Shown here one piece after another: positions 61,577 to 64,000 of a stretch of 64,000 nt of DNA. The number at the start of each line of letters is the position of its first letter. Positions within the stretch are counted from its first letter, which is position 1. The stretch lies in assembly GCF_018861045.1 (NCBI RefSeq), contig NZ_JAHKQJ010000005.1:124001-188000 (forward strand). The letters run 5' to 3'. The notes under the pieces were generated by a model, which saw only the letters and a program-made list of their open reading frames with translations, did no database searches and had not been told where the DNA came from. This stretch comes from Octadecabacter sp. B2R22 (GTDB taxonomy: Bacteria > Pseudomonadota > Alphaproteobacteria > Rhodobacterales > Rhodobacteraceae). The translations under genes and the position numbers were made by a program.

Positions 61577-63117
61577 TCCGCGTCCTTAACCCATAATTCA
61601 ACGCGACGATTGGTTTGTTGACCCCAGATCGTATCATCGCAAGCCATCGGCAGTGCCTCGCCGAAGGCTTCGGTGCCAATAACTACATTGCGTGGCAACT
61701 GCCCGCCCAGTGCGCGCTCTACGTCCCGACGAACCGCCTCGGCTCTTGCTGAAGAAAGATCTCTATTCGCATCCGCAGGACCACGCCCGTCACTAAATCC
61801 GACAAACAACAATTCGCGCCCTCCGAAACGGCCATCGTGAATCGCTTGCGCCAATTGCATCACGTTGGAACGTGATTGCCCATCCAATCGGGTCGACCCT
61901 GGCTCGAAACGAAACGTGCTCGACATCCGAACTCTCGGCTCAAGAAGCCGCACCATGCGTTGTAATTCCGTCAACGGAACTTCGGGGCCCGCATTAGTTA
62001 TTGCGTTCGCCAACCTATCGCCTTGATCCGCCAACGGAATAGCAACGGCGGCAAGGTCCACGAAACCGGCCCTCCGAATTACGAGTTGCGCCGAAGGAGA
62101 TCGTAACCAATCCAAAAAGTCATTAATCTGAGGATGTTGCGTTCGTTGCGGAAGATACAGAAACATCGGAAACGTAAGCGGGTAATCCTCCGTTTTCATC
62201 GTCAAAAACCGAGCGTCTGAAACCAGTCCACATGGCCCTGAAAGGGAAAGCGGCTGGGTGTTTCTTGTTTCACCGAACGGCAGGAGTGAAATCCCGTTAG
62301 CACCTGTTTCGACCGCTGATGTTAGCCCATTCCGATCCGCATGGCCCACATCGGGATTTGCCATTTGTAGCCCAAAAGGTCCCATAAAGCGGTCCTCAAA
62401 GCCCTGCAACTGGCCATCCAAATGCGCCGGTAGATGGACTTCGAGGTCAGATGATACACCCGCCAAAGTCGCCGTCAAATCCGCCAATGAAATAAACCGC
62501 AGGTCAGAGGTCGGGGATACCACCGGAACAAGAGCGTCCAAAGCAAGAATTCGGGCCTGTCGTGCAAGCGTCACACGTCCCAACCCCGCGTCGTATGCTG
62601 CTTCCACCTCAGAGGTTCGCAGCTCCCTCATGGACAAGAGAGCATCTGTGTCATGGGTCATGAACGTTTCAAACGCTTCATCCGGCGTGGCAACAAAAAG
62701 AGATACCTCAAATACGTCGTTGCCCGCGGAATCTGTCATCTTGAAGCCGTTCACATCCTCATGAACGGTCCAACCTTGGTCTCTCGCGTAGACGTCGATC
62801 AAGGCAGGCAGCAACACATCCGCCATTTGGCTGGCACCGGACATCTTGAGGGATGGAACGTATTCCGCAAGGTTGGGGCAGGCTTCCCCGACACAGATCA
62901 AACCTTCGGTCCGAAAGCTAACGAGGGCATCGTCGATGACCATCGTTGCCGACGTTCCGTCAAAGCTCACGAACCGGCCGGACAGCTCAACGTCATTACC
63001 ATCACTGCTGAACGTCACATTTTGCGCCGAAGCTGCGCCAGCGCAAACGAAATATGCGACGAAACTCGCCGCATACCTCAAATCTATTCGTGTTTTGACA
63101 AACTTATACCACGTCAT
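61573..63117 (-). CDS. Solute-binding protein/OmpA fusion
   Basis: A 514-aa exported protein (signal ending near AASAQN). The middle (about 65-355) resembles PstS-type phosphate or anion-binding proteins: LKMSGASQMADVLLPALIDVYARDQG, ADRNGLTSAVETGANGISLLPFGET and FPMFLYLPQR. The C-terminal part (about 390-510) is an OmpA-family peptidoglycan-binding domain: FRFEPGSTRLDGQSRSNVMQLA, VGFSDGRGPADANRDLSSARAEAVRRDV. A soluble-binding domain tethered to the cell wall is an uncommon pairing. It begins ATGA-coupled to the upstream gene; ligand unknown. Confidence 0.82.
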   Translation of the reverse strand: MTWYKFVKTRIDLRYAASFVAYFVCAGAASAQNVTFSSDGNDVELSGRFVSFDGTSATMVIDDALVSFRTEGLICVGEACPNLAEYVPSLKMSGASQMADVLLPALIDVYARDQGWTVHEDVNGFKMTDSAGNDVFEVSLFVATPDEAFETFMTHDTDALLSMRELRTSEVEAAYDAGLGRVTLARQARILALDALVPVVSPTSDLRFISLADLTATLAGVSSDLEVHLPAHLDGQLQGFEDRFMGPFGLQMANPDVGHADRNGLTSAVETGANGISLLPFGETRNTQPLSLSGPCGLVSDARFLTMKTEDYPLTFPMFLYLPQRTQHPQINDFLDWLRSPSAQLVIRRAGFVDLAAVAIPLADQGDRLANAITNAGPEVPLTELQRMVRLLEPRVRMSSTFRFEPGSTRLDGQSRSNVMQLAQAIHDGRFGGRELLFVGFSDGRGPADANRDLSSARAEAVRRDVERALGGQLPRNVVIGTEAFGEALPMACDDTIWGQQTNRRVELWVKDAD

Positions 63118-64000
63118 CTCATGGCGATTGTCAGGTCCTCAAACATGTTTTGCAAGATCAGAAAATCACCGACCGCATCGCATTCGGGCATAACCATACG
63201 TAAATCCAGCGCAGATGGCTGACCTGTTGGGGAAATCTGGATACTTTGGGCACTCAATTCCTGACCGCAGTTGGCGCCAGTGATCTCGGCTTCAGCGACG
63301 AGCATTACGTCAGACTCACCATTCATCATACCAGTCGGAAATGTATAAACCTCCGCGATCAGGGCATCTTCGATGGTGCTATCGCCAAGACGTTGCAAGT
63401 AGCCGCCTTCAGCATTGCTTACCCGCGAAACATCGCCGGGATTATCAACGTAAATATGACCAGAGTCGCCAAAGTCCGCACCACCTTCGTAGGCACTCAA
63501 CATAACTGAGGTATCACCCTGCCATTGAAGGACTGCACGGTCATAGGATGCGAAATCAGGGATAACCACGGTCGCTACCGATCCTTCGCCTTCGTCAAAT
63601 GCTGCGATAACGACCGCAACTTCGGCCAACGCAGGTACGGAAAGATCCGCGATGCCATCAATATCGGTGACTGCTGTGAACATCATTCCTTGATGGTGAA
63701 CGGTGAATGCGGTCTCAGTGTAACAAGGTGCGATTACCGAAACTGCGACCGTTGCCGCGACGGATGCGGTTGCAGTCATCTGAGGTGCACAGCTCATTTC
63801 GCTTTCTAAGATCGTGTCAGAGTCGACCTCAACACTATCGTCAGGATCTAGGTTCGCAAGCTGCACAGGCGGGTCCTGGCGCGCAGGTACCTTAGCTGTC
63901 TCTGGTAGGATTACCGCGGCACGCGCTGCGTCGCTCGGCGATTCAATGCTAGGCGTTTGAAGAGCCACAACACCTGCTTGCGCAGTTTCAATTGGCGTTC
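63114..64000 (-). CDS. Exported hypothetical protein, 5' end outside window
   Basis: The frame is open through the window edge (the last in-frame codons read TPIETAQAGVVALQTPSIES), so the true start lies outside. About 290 residues are visible: a Pro/Ala-rich linker, then Cys-containing beta-rich sequence (MSCAPQMTATASVAATVAVSVIAPCYTETAFTVHH in pieces; GYLQRLGDSTIEDALIAEVYTFP; CDAVGDFLILQNMFEDLTIA). I do not recognise a catalytic motif. It is coupled by ATGA to the OmpA-fusion gene, so they probably function together in the envelope. Confidence 0.65.
   Translation of the reverse strand, partial: TPIETAQAGVVALQTPSIESPSDAARAAVILPETAKVPARQDPPVQLANLDPDDSVEVDSDTILESEMSCAPQMTATASVAATVAVSVIAPCYTETAFTVHHQGMMFTAVTDIDGIADLSVPALAEVAVVIAAFDEGEGSVATVVIPDFASYDRAVLQWQGDTSVMLSAYEGGADFGDSGHIYVDNPGDVSRVSNAEGGYLQRLGDSTIEDALIAEVYTFPTGMMNGESDVMLVAEAEITGANCGQELSAQSIQISPTGQPSALDLRMVMPECDAVGDFLILQNMFEDLTIAMR

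Noticed and set aside
1-64000. Mobile elements, prophage, CRISPR or integrated island
   Set aside because: No transposase, integrase, repeat-spacer array or att-like duplication beside the tRNA-Leu could be found by eye.

Overview
The window looks like a chromosomal segment from an alphaproteobacterium of the Rhodobacterales (Roseobacter group). This is inferred from: a petABC cytochrome bc1 operon; a petP-petR regulator pair next to ilvE; the gltD-(secreted protein)-gltB order; an uppP next to an NDUFA9-like reductase; a Hint-domain protein of the type common in marine Rhodobacterales; a bacterial NaV channel; and long runs of very tightly packed genes. I see no insertion sequence, prophage, CRISPR array or rRNA operon. 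The only RNA genes or elements I can support are one tRNA-Leu and one TPP riboswitch. No gap without a gene exceeds about 300 bases.

Layout. 1-3.5 kb: the 3' end of dapF, then mtaB, two glutathione-transferase-like genes and a PaiB-type flavin protein. 3.5-6.5 kb: petA-petB-petC, with a structured leader and a bidirectional terminator. 6.5-9.8 kb (minus): thiBPQ under a TPP riboswitch, head-to-head with aroC. 11-15 kb (minus): a thioredoxin-like/CcdA pair, an EamA exporter, HU and AMP nucleosidase. 15.2-20.1 kb (plus): a class II aldolase, acyl-CoA dehydrogenase, NDP-forming acyl-CoA synthetase and CaiD-like hydratase, probably one catabolic unit whose substrate I cannot fix. 20-27.5 kb: aroQ, a reductase and a NaV channel, then the minus-strand run petP-petR-HDAC-xseB-ispA-dxs. 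27.6-33.3 kb: ilvE, a small protein, EamA, queG, GST, mtgA and the Hint protein. 33.5-40.3 kb (minus): the glutamate synthase operon. 40.5-47.3 kb: uppP, the NDUFA9-like gene, tRNA-Leu, then rnd-kdsD-lptC-lptA-lptB and hpf-ptsN. 47.3-56.8 kb: a surface-glycan region (tandem sulfotransferase, GT14-type transferase, two paralogous glycosyltransferases, galU, kdsB, cysQ, a KpsM/Wzm-like permease and an SH3 protein). 56.8-64 kb: alkB, dnaK-dnaJ, radC, a solute-binding/OmpA fusion and a partial secreted protein.

The glycan region is the best candidate for an undescribed system. GalU supplies UDP-glucose, three predicted glycosyltransferases act on a shared acceptor, and a protein with two sulfotransferase-like halves would sulfate it. 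CysQ nearby can remove the PAP by-product, KdsB makes CMP-KDO, and an exporter permease lies just across a divergent promoter. LptABC and KdsD about 10 kb away supply other envelope steps.

A recurring structural theme is gene overlap. Same-strand neighbours often share ATGA, and seven of nine convergent pairs overlap by exactly four bases at a YTAR stop-stop junction, with no intrinsic terminator between them. Several leaders (petA, acyl-CoA dehydrogenase, dnaK, dnaK-dnaJ, hpf, Hint) carry inverted repeats that the coding genes do not explain.
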